Assembly: GCA_024958795.1 (NCBI GenBank)
Contig: JANXHP010000022.1
Coordinates: forward strand, 1 to 41,621
Length of the DNA stretch: 41,621 nucleotides
Direction of reading: 5' to 3'
From: Candidatus Poseidoniaceae archaeon
GTDB taxonomy: Archaea; Thermoplasmatota; Poseidoniia; Poseidoniales; Poseidoniaceae
In this document: positions 1-9,097 of the stretch, one piece after another
Position numbering within the stretch: the first letter of the stretch is position 1
How the letters are laid out: each line of letters opens with the position of its first letter
Translations under genes and position numbers: made by a program
The notes under the pieces: generated by a model
Database searches by the model: none
Told to the model about the DNA's origin: nothing
The model's input: the letters and a program-made list of their open reading frames with translations, nothing else

Positions 1-1
1 T

Positions 2-2314
2 GGAGTAGATGCTGATATTGAGGTCAGTGTATTGATTTCTACGCTTGAAGGTATGGAACTTCATAACCAATCAACCAATTATACAATATTGGCTTCGAGC
101 AGTACTCCAATCGATTACTCATTTCCAAACATGCCATATGGTTTTTCAAACCTTGTTGTTACTATGACTGGAGATACTGGCACTGTTGATTCAAATTATG
201 TCACAGAATTTAACAGAACGATTCAACGGCTTCGTCCAGCACAATTATCAATTGAAGAGATAACAGTAATTCCAGTAGATAGTTCAGGAAATCCAACAGG
301 TAATGAGAGTATGAGAGATGGAGATTATGCAATTATTAGCGCATCTGTAGAAAATCTTGGTGACTTACAATGGTCAAGTGATGTTGATGTTTTCATTAGT
401 GGTCAAGATTATCTTGAATCACATATGGCGAGTGCAAGTATTGCTGCCACTTCAACTACAATATTACAATTTTATTCTTCTACGCAGTTTGATGAAACTA
501 ATTCGAATCTTAGTTCTCATTACTCGGTAAATGTTTCAATCACAAGTCCGCCTCCATCTCAAAATGAATTATTCCAAATCACTACTTTTGAGGTTGGACC
601 ACCACCTTTGGCGAGAATTGATATGAATCTATTGCACCTTAATCCAGATGTAAACGCAGGTGGAGTGGCACTGTGGAATTTATCTGTAGAAAACAATGGA
701 GATATTGACTATAATGGAACAATAACTTGCGTATTTAGTGGAGGGGAAGTAGAATATTCTAGTTTGATTGACCTAGCACCTACTAACAATACTACGATTT
801 CAATAAGCGCCTCGGCTCGTCCAGGGGTTCTAACCTGCCAGACCGATGAGCAGAGGATTTGGGATGATTCAACTAGCCCCGTTTATTCGACTCTTTCCAT
901 GACTGCTGCAGCATTTGAAGCTGCTGGATCATCTTTTCCAGCCACATTAGGTGGTCCTTGGCATAAAGGAGATGTAGCAACCTTTTCGATGCTGGTTAGG
1001 AATCATGGTGATAATGACGGAATGGTTCAACTACGTTGTGAAATAAACGGCGTTGTAAGTTTGAGTGAATCGTTAAGTTTAGCCGTTGATGCTGCAGGTG
1101 AAGTCTCCGTAGATATTCAAATGATTACAACAGGTCAAAACCAAGTCAATTGGTCATTGGTTTCTTCTAACGGTGCGATAGATTCGGGGTTGGAAGGAAT
1201 TATCAACATACCTGTGTCTAGCCAGCAAAGTATTACGCCACAAATTAGTACTGTTGAATGGGATTCTACTAATGGTATTACTTTCACATGGGAAGTTGAA
1301 CTTGACACAGGTGTTGAAAGAGAGATTCAATTACGATTAGGATATGATTTAGGCGGTTCAGAAATTTATCCATTTGATTCGATAATCACCGTATATCCTG
1401 GAATGACTACTGGGCAATATGTGATTGGGCATATTGATGCTGAAAAAGTAGCAATACGCGTTAATTCTGTTAATTGGACCTTGGGACCTGGGCCAACATC
1501 TGCAACAAAGTTGGTACCCACGGAACGTCCAGCATATTCTATTCTAATGAATCCACTATCTTCTCCGCGAGATCCAACAGAAGGTGATGAGGTGAGTATT
1601 ACTGTAGATATTTCAAATACCGGTTTGATTGATGGAATTTCTGGCCAACTATTTATTGTTGATTCAAATGGTGTATTGCTGGCTCAAAGTGAGACTGATA
1701 TCCTACTCTCTGGGGAAGAAAAGGAAATTATTCTCAGTGTTGTTTGGCCATCTGGCTCCGATGTTGGTTTGACCGCAAAGTGGAGTATTGGTCAGCAAAT
1801 TATCACTTCAAGTCAAACTTATTCTTCTGGTGTTGCAGTTTCTTCTTCATCCCAGTCATATGAGATTCCGTGGATTGGAATATTATCTGGAATTGCGATT
1901 GCAGGTGCCGTTATCCTTGCAATGAGGCTCATGAATACATCAAAAGAGAGCACTTCTGCAAAACCTCAAAGCAAGAGTAGAACTCCAAAAACCAAGAAAC
2001 CGAATACAAAATCAAAAACCGTCGCTACTAGTAAAGACAGAAAGGTGCAAGTTGGTTGTCCAGAATGTGCAAGACAATTGCGTGTTCCGTCATCATATAC
2101 AGGTAAAGTTAGGTGCCCAGATTGTTCTACACGGTTTGATGTAACATCAAGAGATGAACCTAGTCAAGAAGAGGAAATTGAAGAAATAGTGGAGCAAGAA
2201 AAGAAAGAAATTTCGTGCCCAGATTGTGCACAGTCCTTGAGAGTCCCGACTGATTATACGGGCTCAGTACGTTGTCCTGCTTGTAAAATTGTATTTACAG
2301 CAAATTCTGGATAA
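2..2314 (+). CDS. Exported CARDB-type surface protein with cytosolic twin zinc ribbons (5' end missing)
   Basis: The frame is open to the left edge, so the N-terminus and any signal peptide lie outside the window; the TTG at 32 is only the first possible start inside it. Most of the protein is a chain of beta-rich modules of about 100 residues with patterns such as 'VENLGD', 'VENNGDIDYNG', 'VRNHGDNDG' and 'ISNTGLIDG', typical of CARDB/APHP adhesion-like domains. One hydrophobic segment (nt about 1865-1933) is followed by a basic Lys/Ser/Thr linker, which places the tail in the cytosol. The tail has two near-identical zinc ribbons, each C-x2-C-x15-C-x2-C (nt about 2057-2130 and 2216-2287), resembling the MJ0042 zinc-ribbon family. 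An extracellular binding region is thus joined to two intracellular zinc knuckles, so signalling or assembly roles are conceivable but unproven. The next gene starts 36 bases downstream on the same strand. Confidence 0.85.
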   Translation, partial: GVDADIEVSVLISTLEGMELHNQSTNYTILASSSTPIDYSFPNMPYGFSNLVVTMTGDTGTVDSNYVTEFNRTIQRLRPAQLSIEEITVIPVDSSGNPTGNESMRDGDYAIISASVENLGDLQWSSDVDVFISGQDYLESHMASASIAATSTTILQFYSSTQFDETNSNLSSHYSVNVSITSPPPSQNELFQITTFEVGPPPLARIDMNLLHLNPDVNAGGVALWNLSVENNGDIDYNGTITCVFSGGEVEYSSLIDLAPTNNTTISISASARPGVLTCQTDEQRIWDDSTSPVYSTLSMTAAAFEAAGSSFPATLGGPWHKGDVATFSMLVRNHGDNDGMVQLRCEINGVVSLSESLSLAVDAAGEVSVDIQMITTGQNQVNWSLVSSNGAIDSGLEGIINIPVSSQQSITPQISTVEWDSTNGITFTWEVELDTGVEREIQLRLGYDLGGSEIYPFDSIITVYPGMTTGQYVIGHIDAEKVAIRVNSVNWTLGPGPTSATKLVPTERPAYSILMNPLSSPRDPTEGDEVSITVDISNTGLIDGISGQLFIVDSNGVLLAQSETDILLSGEEKEIILSVVWPSGSDVGLTAKWSIGQQIITSSQTYSSGVAVSSSSQSYEIPWIGILSGIAIAGAVILAMRLMNTSKESTSAKPQSKSRTPKTKKPNTKSKTVATSKDRKVQVGCPECARQLRVPSSYTGKVRCPDCSTRFDVTSRDEPSQEEEIEEIVEQEKKEISCPDCAQSLRVPTDYTGSVRCPACKIVFTANSG

Positions 2315-2350
2315 GCAAGGGTTGATGGGTAAGGATGAACTGGGACTGTT

Positions 2351-3007
2351 ATGAGTGGGCATTTTCAAGAGTTTGAAGATGAATACTTAGAGACGATGTA
2401 TGGGTATTACGAGCATGACCAGGATGCACTGGTTAGAACTGGTGAATTAGCTAACGCCTTGAAAGTCTCACCCGCATCAGCGACGGAAATGGTTCAAAGA
2501 TTAGCATCAAAGGGTCTTTTAGATTACATTCCCTACAAAGGGGCTAGTTTAACAGAATTAGGACTTTCATTGGGGCGGCAGATGAAGAGAAGACATCGAT
2601 TGGCTGAAGTATTATTGGATAAGTTGCCTTTTTATGGTAATATTCATCATACTGCTTGTAGACTTGAGCATGCAATTGATGATGAATTAGAAATTGCCCT
2701 TTCTCTATTGCTAGATCAACCAAATGTTGACCCTTCGGGTAGAGAAATACCTCCTGCTAGAGATGAGATTGCAGCAAAAATAAATGAAATTGCAAGCGGT
2801 TTGCGTCCAATGAGTGCCCTCCCCGATAATAGTGAAGGCGAGATTAGAATGATGGTGTTAAGTGAAACTGGAATAACATCATTATCTGATTTGGGTGTGA
2901 AAATTGGTACACGTGTGAAGAAAAATAAAGGTCGATGGCAAACATCAGAAGGGATTTATATTGAAATGTCAAATAGTATAGCTGAAAAAATATTAGTGAG
3001 TTGCTAA
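2351..3007 (+). CDS. DtxR/MntR-family metal-dependent transcriptional regulator
   Basis: This 218-residue protein is a metal-sensing repressor. Residues 1-70 form a winged helix-turn-helix (residues include 'LKVSPASATEMVQRLASKG' and 'YKGASLTELG'). The following helical dimerisation and metal-binding domain has the family's His/Glu-rich pattern ('RRHRLAEVLL', then 'HHTACRLEHAIDDELE'). The last 60 residues resemble a FeoA/SH3-like domain. In this family Fe(II) or Mn(II) binding promotes operator binding near metal-uptake genes. No metal transporter lies beside it here, so its targets are elsewhere or are the neighbouring envelope genes. The family call is firm; which metal it senses cannot be told. 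Confidence 0.9.
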   Translation: MSGHFQEFEDEYLETMYGYYEHDQDALVRTGELANALKVSPASATEMVQRLASKGLLDYIPYKGASLTELGLSLGRQMKRRHRLAEVLLDKLPFYGNIHHTACRLEHAIDDELEIALSLLLDQPNVDPSGREIPPARDEIAAKINEIASGLRPMSALPDNSEGEIRMMVLSETGITSLSDLGVKIGTRVKKNKGRWQTSEGIYIEMSNSIAEKILVSC

Positions 3008-3074
3008 AATCTGTCAATTATTAGTCAATCATAAAAAGCAACGGCCTTTTTCAATAAATATGGAGGAGGGTGAG

Positions 3075-4628
3075 ATGGTGATTGAAAACCCTCCGAAGTC
3101 GAAGTCTAAAGAAAAAACTGGACTTTTTTCTAAACTATTGGCGGTCTCACCAATTGGTGAAAAGGCAACTGCCAAAGATTGGGAAGCGGTATTTCTCGCA
3201 ATAGATAAGCAAATCATCACTTTTGGTCTTCGAATCATTTTATTTTTGCCAGCATTTGCATTATTCACATACTTCATTGCATGGGCATTCTCTACGGGTT
3301 CCCCAGAGTGGTGGTTGGACAATATTGAGCCAACTATTGGATTGACTTTTTCAATTACATTAGTTGCAATCACATTCGTAATTCTCTTTGGATATATATT
3401 GTCACTCATCGTCCACCGTCATCGTCTTGGGCTTTCAAATCGTGTGTTTAACGATGAAGTAAAACTCTCAAATGCAGCACATAGGCCAGTACAATCATTG
3501 CAAGGATATGATGGGTTAGTTGATAGGATGAACAGAGCCATAAGTAAAACAAATACTAGTTTGCTATTCGCTATAATCAGTGCAGTTCTATTGAGTATTA
3601 TTTTCTATATCGGTTCTGAACATCAATCCGGAATGATACTGTTATTGGGGTCTTTTTCTCTGATGCTGTTATCGATTGGCCAACATTTGGCAACTAGGTC
3701 ACATCAATTTAGCATGGTTGATCGAACTGGGTTGCTTGATGCGTACGACCCTGCGATTCACCCTTCAACAATAAATTCTGTTTTCAATGATTTGTTAATG
3801 ACTCATATGGACCCTTTGATGAGGGCGCAATATGTTGATTTTACAAAAAGTATTGAAGCAAATATTCATGCAAATGTTGACGTTGATTTTGCGAGAGAAA
3901 AAATGTTGATGACATTGTATAGGCACTCATGTGGATTGGATAGAAATACAATGGTTTCTGAATTATCAGAGGTGTTGAATGACAATGGATTGCAATTGAT
4001 TATCTCTCATGAAGTATTCACATTGGAAGTTTGGCTTTCATTAATAGAACATGTCTCAAAGGCCTGTCCAGCATTCTTTAGGATGATAGACCGTTTAGAA
4101 CATGAGATTGAAGTTGGAAATAATCCAGCACTGAAAGACTTAGTATTCGAAGTTGATTTGGAAAATGTCGTTAGCAATAGAGCAAATTTGTTCACAATAA
4201 TTCATAATCTTGGTGAGACTGAAAGGACAGTAGTTTTTAGAGTTCAAACACCAGATTTCCGTCCGAATGATGTGGCATTGACCTACAGGTTAATGCCTGG
4301 GGAAAAATATTGGTGGTCTAATAGAGAACTGCCAAGCCACGCTCAAGGTGACGACGATACTTTGGGTGTAATGAGTGGATTGCTAAGAGATGGAACAGTT
4401 GCTTGGCAGTCACTATTACCAACTACTACAGGAGAAGCAACCGTTTCTATTCGCCTTGAACAACAAAGTGGAGAATTATTGGTCGGTAGGCAAATCAATG
4501 TTAGAGTAAGATCTGAATTTAGAGCAATGGTACGTTCGTCTGGTTCACTCGCTGCTAATTTGACAGGAACTCTTGGATTATTGAGTGCAATCTTCATGCA
4601 AATGTATGCACTATTTGGTCAATATTGA
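3075..4628 (+). CDS. Polytopic membrane protein of unknown function
   Basis: I do not recognise a family. An ATG exists at 3060, but the ATG at 3075 is preceded by GGAGG (3062-3066) at 8-base spacing, so 3075 is the better start (517 residues). There are four hydrophobic segments in the first 200 residues (nt about 3225-3290, 3340-3405, 3550-3615 and 3630-3690), a soluble alpha/beta region of about 280 residues, and a final hydrophobic stretch at the C-terminus ('LTGTLGLLSAIFMQMYALF'). The soluble part ends in a beta-rich stretch (nt about 4200-4530). The gene follows the DtxR-type regulator by 67 bases in the same direction; co-transcription is possible but not shown. Confidence 0.75.
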   Translation: MVIENPPKSKSKEKTGLFSKLLAVSPIGEKATAKDWEAVFLAIDKQIITFGLRIILFLPAFALFTYFIAWAFSTGSPEWWLDNIEPTIGLTFSITLVAITFVILFGYILSLIVHRHRLGLSNRVFNDEVKLSNAAHRPVQSLQGYDGLVDRMNRAISKTNTSLLFAIISAVLLSIIFYIGSEHQSGMILLLGSFSLMLLSIGQHLATRSHQFSMVDRTGLLDAYDPAIHPSTINSVFNDLLMTHMDPLMRAQYVDFTKSIEANIHANVDVDFAREKMLMTLYRHSCGLDRNTMVSELSEVLNDNGLQLIISHEVFTLEVWLSLIEHVSKACPAFFRMIDRLEHEIEVGNNPALKDLVFEVDLENVVSNRANLFTIIHNLGETERTVVFRVQTPDFRPNDVALTYRLMPGEKYWWSNRELPSHAQGDDDTLGVMSGLLRDGTVAWQSLLPTTTGEATVSIRLEQQSGELLVGRQINVRVRSEFRAMVRSSGSLAANLTGTLGLLSAIFMQMYALFGQY

Positions 4629-4688
4629 GGCCAAATAGTCTTGACGCATCATCCATAGCCTTGAAATGGTTAATGCTGTGGAAGATAC

Positions 4689-5696
4689 ATGCGCGGAATG
4701 AAAGACGATGCTGAGGAGAAGCCCGATGCGGAGCTTCGTGAGGAACTTCAGACAATGGAGGCGAAAGTCCGTAAGTTGCGAGAAACACGTAATTCATTCA
4801 GTGATTCTGCTAAGCAGACTGCTGATAAGCGCAATGCGATTCAAGCACAATTCAAGGAACACAGAGAGAAATCCTCTCTAGTTCTTTCAGAAGTAAAAGT
4901 TATCCGTGCTGAGATAAAACTGTTCAAAGAGAAGAGAAATGCAATTCAAGACCAAGTCCGCCAATTAATCTCTCAAGCAAAGGGGCGTCGCGGTGAAAAG
5001 AACGAGAAGCGTTCTGCTACTGCTGAATTTGCCCAACTAAAGCAAGAGGTTGACAATATGGAAAGGACTTTCGAAACTTCAAGTGTTGGTCCAAAGAAGG
5101 AGAAGGAGATGATGGCAAGCCTCAAATTGAAGCACCGTCGTATTGCTGAATTAGAACCAGAGGTTGAGAAATTTGAACTTGTAAGTGTTGATTTGTCTGA
5201 TCTTGATGGCTCAATTAAAATTCTAAAGTCTGAAGCAGATGCTGCACATGCAGCAATGATAGAAGCAGTTGGCCGTGTTACAGAAAAATCAGAAGAATTG
5301 GATGAAGTATTTGCACATCGTGATTTCCTCAAAGCAGAAGGCGATAGGTTTCATGAAGAATATCTAGAGTTTAGAAAGAAAGCTGATGAGATGCATGAAA
5401 AGACGGTTGAGTTGATGAAGGATGTTGACAAAGCACGTGACCAATTAAAACTCGCAAAGAAAGAGAGAGAGTCTTGGATTACCGATCACAATAAATCCGT
5501 CAAAAGTCAAATGTCAACAGGTGCAAGTTCAGAAAAAGTTGCTGACGAATTAGTTAGCGGTTTGATTTCTTCTGGTTCTTTGAGAATGGGTGGAACAAGT
5601 AACAAAGACAGCGGTGGAACATCACGTCTGGCCATAGGAAAGTCCTCCAAAAAAGCGGGAATGCGCCGAATTGACATGCAAAACCGACGCCGATGA
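4689..5696 (+). CDS. Long coiled-coil protein (COG1340-like)
   Basis: This 335-residue protein is almost entirely charged and helical, with heptad-like runs of Glu, Lys, Arg and Leu from residue 10 to about 270, then a Ser/Gly-rich tail and a basic end ('MQNRRR'). It resembles the archaeal coiled-coil proteins grouped in COG1340, which have no settled function; a structural or SMC-like scaffolding role is guesswork. No ATPase motif is visible. The following nucleotidyltransferase starts 10 bases after the stop, and its ribosome-binding site overlaps this stop codon, so the two are probably cotranscribed. Confidence 0.8.
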   Translation: MRGMKDDAEEKPDAELREELQTMEAKVRKLRETRNSFSDSAKQTADKRNAIQAQFKEHREKSSLVLSEVKVIRAEIKLFKEKRNAIQDQVRQLISQAKGRRGEKNEKRSATAEFAQLKQEVDNMERTFETSSVGPKKEKEMMASLKLKHRRIAELEPEVEKFELVSVDLSDLDGSIKILKSEADAAHAAMIEAVGRVTEKSEELDEVFAHRDFLKAEGDRFHEEYLEFRKKADEMHEKTVELMKDVDKARDQLKLAKKERESWITDHNKSVKSQMSTGASSEKVADELVSGLISSGSLRMGGTSNKDSGGTSRLAIGKSSKKAGMRRIDMQNRRR

Positions 5697-5706
5697 GGTG
5701 GAACTG

Positions 5707-6780
5707 ATGTATGGGGTCATCATGGCTGGTGGTCAAGGTACGAGATTGCGTCCTTTGACTTTAACTCGTCCAAAACCGATGGTTGAAGTTTTAGGTCGTC
5801 CAGTTATTGATTTTGTTAAAGATGCAATGTTAGAGGCCGGTATTGACAATGTAATTGTCACTACAGGATACCGAGGAGAACAACTTCAAAAACACATTTC
5901 TACTTGGCCAAAACAGGCATTGAAACACCACTCTAGGGAAATATCTGCACGCATTAATCAAGAAAATACTCCGATGGGTACTGCTGGAAGTGTTCGACTT
6001 CTAGGTGATTTATTAACAGAAACATTTGTTGTTGGTTCAGGTGATTCCGTAGCATCCTTTGATATTTCAGGACTATTACAAGCTCACAAAAAAAGTGGTG
6101 CAAAAGTAACAATGGCACTTTGGGAGGTTGAAGACCCGAGTGATTTTGGTATTGTTGGATTATCAACCTCGCATAATGGAGAATTGGATGGTGAATTACG
6201 CGAGGGATACATTAGAAAATTCAAAGAAAAGCCGAGTCCACAAGAGGCATTTAGTAATGTGATAAATGCTGGATTGTATATTATTGAACCAGAGGTTTTG
6301 GCATTGGTCCCTCTAGGTGAGAAGTTTGATTTCAGTAAGCAATTATTTCCAATGGTACTGGAAAAGAATTGGCCAATGTATGCTAAGACAATAGATGGAG
6401 TTTGGTTTGATGTTGGTAATCCTTTGGAATTGCTGAATGCTCAATCAACTTTAGTAAAGAGAATGAATGAATTACCATTCGCTATACCTGAAGGTTCAAT
6501 CCTTCCCGATGACGGTTTTTGCATGAAAGATTCTGTAATTTTAGGTGATGTTGCCAGTAGTGTAATCTCCTCCAACTGTCTAGTTCAAGAGCAAGTGGAA
6601 ATTTCCGAATCTTTGTTAATGTCTGGCTGTAAAATTGGTAAAAAATCATCTATAACAAATTCCGTACTTGGTCAAGATGTAGTCGTTGAAAGTGGTTGCA
6701 CATTACATAACGCAGTAATAGGTGATGGAGTAGTAATTGCTGCTAATTCAGAAATAATTGACAAACGAATTCCGCAATAA
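5707..6780 (+). CDS. Sugar-1-phosphate nucleotidyltransferase with left-handed beta-helix tail
   Basis: The protein activates a sugar phosphate to an NDP-sugar. The N-terminal half carries the nucleotidyltransferase signature 'GGQGTRLRPLT' followed by 'RPKPM', the family's nucleotide-binding loop and Lys. Later 'GSGDSV' and 'NAGLYII' match the substrate-binding core. The last 90 residues have hexapeptide-like repeats (I/V every six residues), indicating a left-handed beta-helix as in GlmU-like or mannose-1-phosphate guanylyltransferase proteins. An in-frame ATG at 5671 lies inside the previous gene; I chose 5707 because GAGGTG at 5695-5700 sits 6 bases before it. The sugar and the nucleotide cannot be read from sequence alone. 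The product would feed glycan synthesis together with the epimerase and GT2 genes elsewhere in the window. Confidence 0.9.
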   Translation: MYGVIMAGGQGTRLRPLTLTRPKPMVEVLGRPVIDFVKDAMLEAGIDNVIVTTGYRGEQLQKHISTWPKQALKHHSREISARINQENTPMGTAGSVRLLGDLLTETFVVGSGDSVASFDISGLLQAHKKSGAKVTMALWEVEDPSDFGIVGLSTSHNGELDGELREGYIRKFKEKPSPQEAFSNVINAGLYIIEPEVLALVPLGEKFDFSKQLFPMVLEKNWPMYAKTIDGVWFDVGNPLELLNAQSTLVKRMNELPFAIPEGSILPDDGFCMKDSVILGDVASSVISSNCLVQEQVEISESLLMSGCKIGKKSSITNSVLGQDVVVESGCTLHNAVIGDGVVIAANSEIIDKRIPQ

Positions 6781-6803
6781 TGCGAATTGTGCCGGCGTAT
6801 CAC

Positions 6804-6810
6804 TCATATA
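6804..6810 (+). promoter_or_regulatory. Candidate TATA element of a leaderless gene
   Basis: TCATATA is centred about 26 bases before the ATG at 6833, the standard archaeal distance from TATA box to transcription start. The same TCATAT core appears before tRNA-Pro, rps3ae and pdxS in this window. Confidence 0.45.
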
Positions 6811-6832
6811 CCCCTGAATGCCCGAGCAAATT

Positions 6833-7081
6833 ATGACAATGCCTCATAACGGCCAAGAGGTCGTAAGAACCTTCAACAGAACATGGGATGAGATTGAACA
6901 AATGCTTACACTTGCTGAAGCAAAACGTAAGCAGTGGAAGAATTGGTTTGATGATTGCAAGAATTCTGGAGATCGTGAAGGAATGAAGGAAGCCGCAAGA
7001 AATCACAAAGCATTAGATGGAGTAATTAAGACACTTCGCTGGACATTAGGTGAAGTCGGAGTAGAGGATCCACTAGCATAG
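6833..7081 (+). CDS. Small helical protein of unknown function
   Basis: The product is an 82-residue acidic and basic helical protein (motifs 'FNRTWDEIEQML', 'KRKQWKNWFDDCKNSGD'). I recognise no family. In-frame ATGs occur at 6818, 6833 and 6839. A TATA-like element (TCATATA, 6804-6810) would place transcription start near 6833, so the message is probably leaderless and starts at the ATG there; the 6818 start would lie upstream of transcription. It may be a small regulatory or nucleoprotein-associated factor, but nothing proves that. Confidence 0.65.
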   Translation: MTMPHNGQEVVRTFNRTWDEIEQMLTLAEAKRKQWKNWFDDCKNSGDREGMKEAARNHKALDGVIKTLRWTLGEVGVEDPLA

Positions 7082-7083
7082 TA

Positions 7084-7095
7084 ATTCTATAGAAT
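7084..7095. repeat. 12-bp palindrome between convergent genes
   Basis: ATTCTATAGAAT is a perfect palindrome just after the stop of the small helical protein and before the end of pdxS. A run of six T follows at about 7111-7116 on the plus strand, which could terminate the small gene's transcript by the archaeal oligo-U route. Confidence 0.35.
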
Positions 7096-7116
7096 GATAT
7101 TTAGAATGGTATTTTT

Positions 7117-8112
7117 TCAAAGTCCACGCTGATCATATCGGACATCAAGGGTTTCAAGCTCATCACCCTTCATAGCTGCTCCAGCCATCATAGCCATCGC
7201 TTGAGTTACTTTTTCTGCATCATCATAATGCGCAGTTGCAAGGACAATCGCATCTGCCATTGTCTTAGGATCTTCGGACTTAAATATTCCAGAGCCAACG
7301 AAGATACCATCCATTCCTAGACGCATCATATGAGATGCATCTGCAGGTGTTGCAATTCCTCCAGCAGAGAATGTGACTACAGGCAATCGCCCCATCGTTC
7401 TAACTTCATCTAGAATCTCTTTGACTTCCGAATGCATTTTTTGATCGATTGCACCAAAAGGTGTATGTTGATAATTTCCAGGCAATTTTGATTGGTTGGC
7501 TAATACTCTATATCTATCAATAATTATTTCTGCAGTTTCATCAAGCCCAGAATCATCAAGTGATTGCAACTGCTTTATTTCTTGGTCAATTAATCGAGCA
7601 TGTGTGACAGCAGCAACTACATTTCCTGTCCCTGCTTCACCCTTAGTGCGTATCATTGCAGCACCTTCCCATATACGTCGGACAGCTTCTCCCAATTCAG
7701 TTGCTCCACAAACGAATGGAATATCAAAATCTTTCTTTGCAATATGGAAAAATGGGTCAGCAGGGGTTAGCACTTCGCTTTCATCAACCATATCAACTCC
7801 CATTGATTCAAGAATCCGTGCTTCACCTTCATGACCAATTCTTGCCTTTGCCATTACTGGAATTGATGTACAATCAAGAATTCCTTGAATCATATCGGGG
7901 TGACTCATTCGTGCAACTCCACCATCGCGGCGAATATCAGCAGGAACTCTTTCCAATGCCATTACTGCAACAGCTCCTGAATCTTCTGCGATAGCCGCTT
8001 GGTCTGGGTTGACGACATCCATAATGACACCACCTTGTTGCATACGGGCAAATCCACGCTTTAGCAAATCGCTACCCATTCTAAACTTAGTAAAATCAGT
8101 TTGTTTAGCCAT
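7117..8112 (-). CDS. pdxS: Pyridoxal 5'-phosphate synthase, PdxS subunit
   Basis: PdxS makes pyridoxal phosphate from ribose 5-phosphate (or ribulose 5-phosphate), glyceraldehyde 3-phosphate and ammonia. It forms a TIM-barrel dodecamer that normally receives ammonia from the glutaminase PdxT. Family landmarks are clear: '[13 protein letters not shown]', '[10 protein letters not shown]', Lys89 in '[10 protein letters not shown]' (Schiff-base lysine, Lys81 in the Bacillus enzyme), and '[13 protein letters not shown]'. The product is 331 residues, longer than the usual ~295, with extra sequence after the 'GTGNVV' region. A TTG at 8130 would add six residues, but ATG 8112 matches the family start and a TATA-like TCATAT lies just upstream, so 8112 may be leaderless. 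No pdxT is in the window. Confidence 0.97.
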   Translation of the reverse strand: MAKQTDFTKFRMGSDLLKRGFARMQQGGVIMDVVNPDQAAIAEDSGAVAVMALERVPADIRRDGGVARMSHPDMIQGILDCTSIPVMAKARIGHEGEARILESMGVDMVDESEVLTPADPFFHIAKKDFDIPFVCGATELGEAVRRIWEGAAMIRTKGEAGTGNVVAAVTHARLIDQEIKQLQSLDDSGLDETAEIIIDRYRVLANQSKLPGNYQHTPFGAIDQKMHSEVKEILDEVRTMGRLPVVTFSAGGIATPADASHMMRLGMDGIFVGSGIFKSEDPKTMADAIVLATAHYDDAEKVTQAMAMMAGAAMKGDELETLDVRYDQRGL

Positions 8113-8194
8113 TGCAATCAACCTTCCCAAATATGATTACTTCAAGAACATTGGCAATTCCATTGATAGAGAAGGAGAAATAATCCAATTATTT

Positions 8195-8470
8195 TCAATC
8201 TGCAAGAACAGGTGAATCACCTTCGGCAATTTCAGCATCAACAGACTCAACTGCATTGCGTTCTTCCCATGCTTCTTCACCATCAGGTACATCAGTATCT
8301 GCGAAAATCGCATCAACAGGACATTCAGGGATACAAGCGCCACAATCAATGCACTCATCAGGGTCAATGACTAGATATGTGTCGGCTTCTCTAAATGCTT
8401 CAACTGGGCAAACAGCAACGCATTCTTGGTACTTGTGGTCAACGCAAGCGGATGTTACAACATGTGTCAT
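8195..8470 (-). CDS. fdxA: Seven-iron (3Fe-4S/4Fe-4S) ferredoxin
   Basis: This 91-residue electron carrier has the cysteine spacing of 7Fe ferredoxins: C-x7-C-x3-C-P near the N-terminus, where the missing second Cys of the first motif signals a 3Fe-4S cluster, then '[12 protein letters not shown]' (C-x2-C-x2-C-x3-C-P). The start 'MTHVVTSAC' and the order of motifs match bacterial FdxA-type proteins. An acidic tail of about 25 residues follows. GAGGA sits a few bases before the ATG on the minus strand. Its redox partner is not evident from the neighbours (pdxS downstream, the COG1325 protein upstream). Confidence 0.92.
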   Translation of the reverse strand: MTHVVTSACVDHKYQECVAVCPVEAFREADTYLVIDPDECIDCGACIPECPVDAIFADTDVPDGEEAWEERNAVESVDAEIAEGDSPVLAD

Positions 8471-8563
8471 GGGTATTCCTCAAACCTGCTGATAGGGTAG
8501 CCATACATGAACCGTTTGGATAAACAATCTCAATGATTTGTGGAGAAACGGATGGAAAAAACC

Positions 8564-9001
8564 TCAATCTGACAATTCAATGGCATTTTTGATAGTAATT
8601 TGAGCTTCTTCTAATGGGTCTTGCCCAGGATATACTTGGATTTTTGTTTGTCCTTTGACAGTTGCTTGACTACCCGGCTGAGATAGTGTTAGTATTCCAC
8701 TTATCAAATCACTTTGGTCCAATCTAAAGTGGATAACATTTGCCTCATCCAAGCGAGTAATTAATTCGGACAAGATTATTTGCAAATTCTCCTTTCCAAT
8801 ATTCGCAAGAGCCTTTTGTGCAGCACCAGAACGAGTTAATTTTGCAGAGACCATATGGATTGAAGAGCCATAGTATGAGTTGGTGCGTTCAATTTCTATT
8901 GCTTCCTCGTCACCTATTAGGGTAGCCAATGCTTCGGCGAGTACCATTTCATCTTCTATGCCGCTGGCTGTTGCTCTCCATGTGAGTTGGTGAACTGCCA
9001 T
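8564..9001 (-). CDS. COG1325/DUF54-type RNA-binding protein (predicted exosome-associated)
   Basis: The 145-residue sequence fits the archaeal RNA-binding family COG1325 (PF01877), which includes a ribosomal L5-like fold: an N-terminal 'VHQLTWRATASGIED', a central 'GDEEAIEIERTNSYYGSSIHMVSAKL' region in two parts, and 'VIHFRLDQSDLISGIL'. The family has been proposed from gene context to work with the exosome or in RNA processing. It is divergent from rps3ae across a 160-base spacer, consistent with a translation and RNA-processing neighbourhood. The family assignment is good; the biochemical role is not established. Confidence 0.8.
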   Translation of the reverse strand: MAVHQLTWRATASGIEDEMVLAEALATLIGDEEAIEIERTNSYYGSSIHMVSAKLTRSGAAQKALANIGKENLQIILSELITRLDEANVIHFRLDQSDLISGILTLSQPGSQATVKGQTKIQVYPGQDPLEEAQITIKNAIELSD

Positions 9002-9089
9002 GATTGAGGGTGATAGTGAGAGGGATTTGATACTAACTCCGAATATGCGTGCAATCCTTTGGTTTCAAAGTTCAAAATTGAGGGGGCTG

Positions 9090-9097
9090 TTCATATA
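9090..9097 (+). promoter_or_regulatory. Candidate TATA box for rps3ae
   Basis: TTCATATA lies about 70 bases before the ATG at 9163 and predicts transcription start near 9118-9122, giving a leader of about 43 bases. That leader contains a short GGGG-TAG-CCCC hairpin (9125-9135). Confidence 0.45.
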
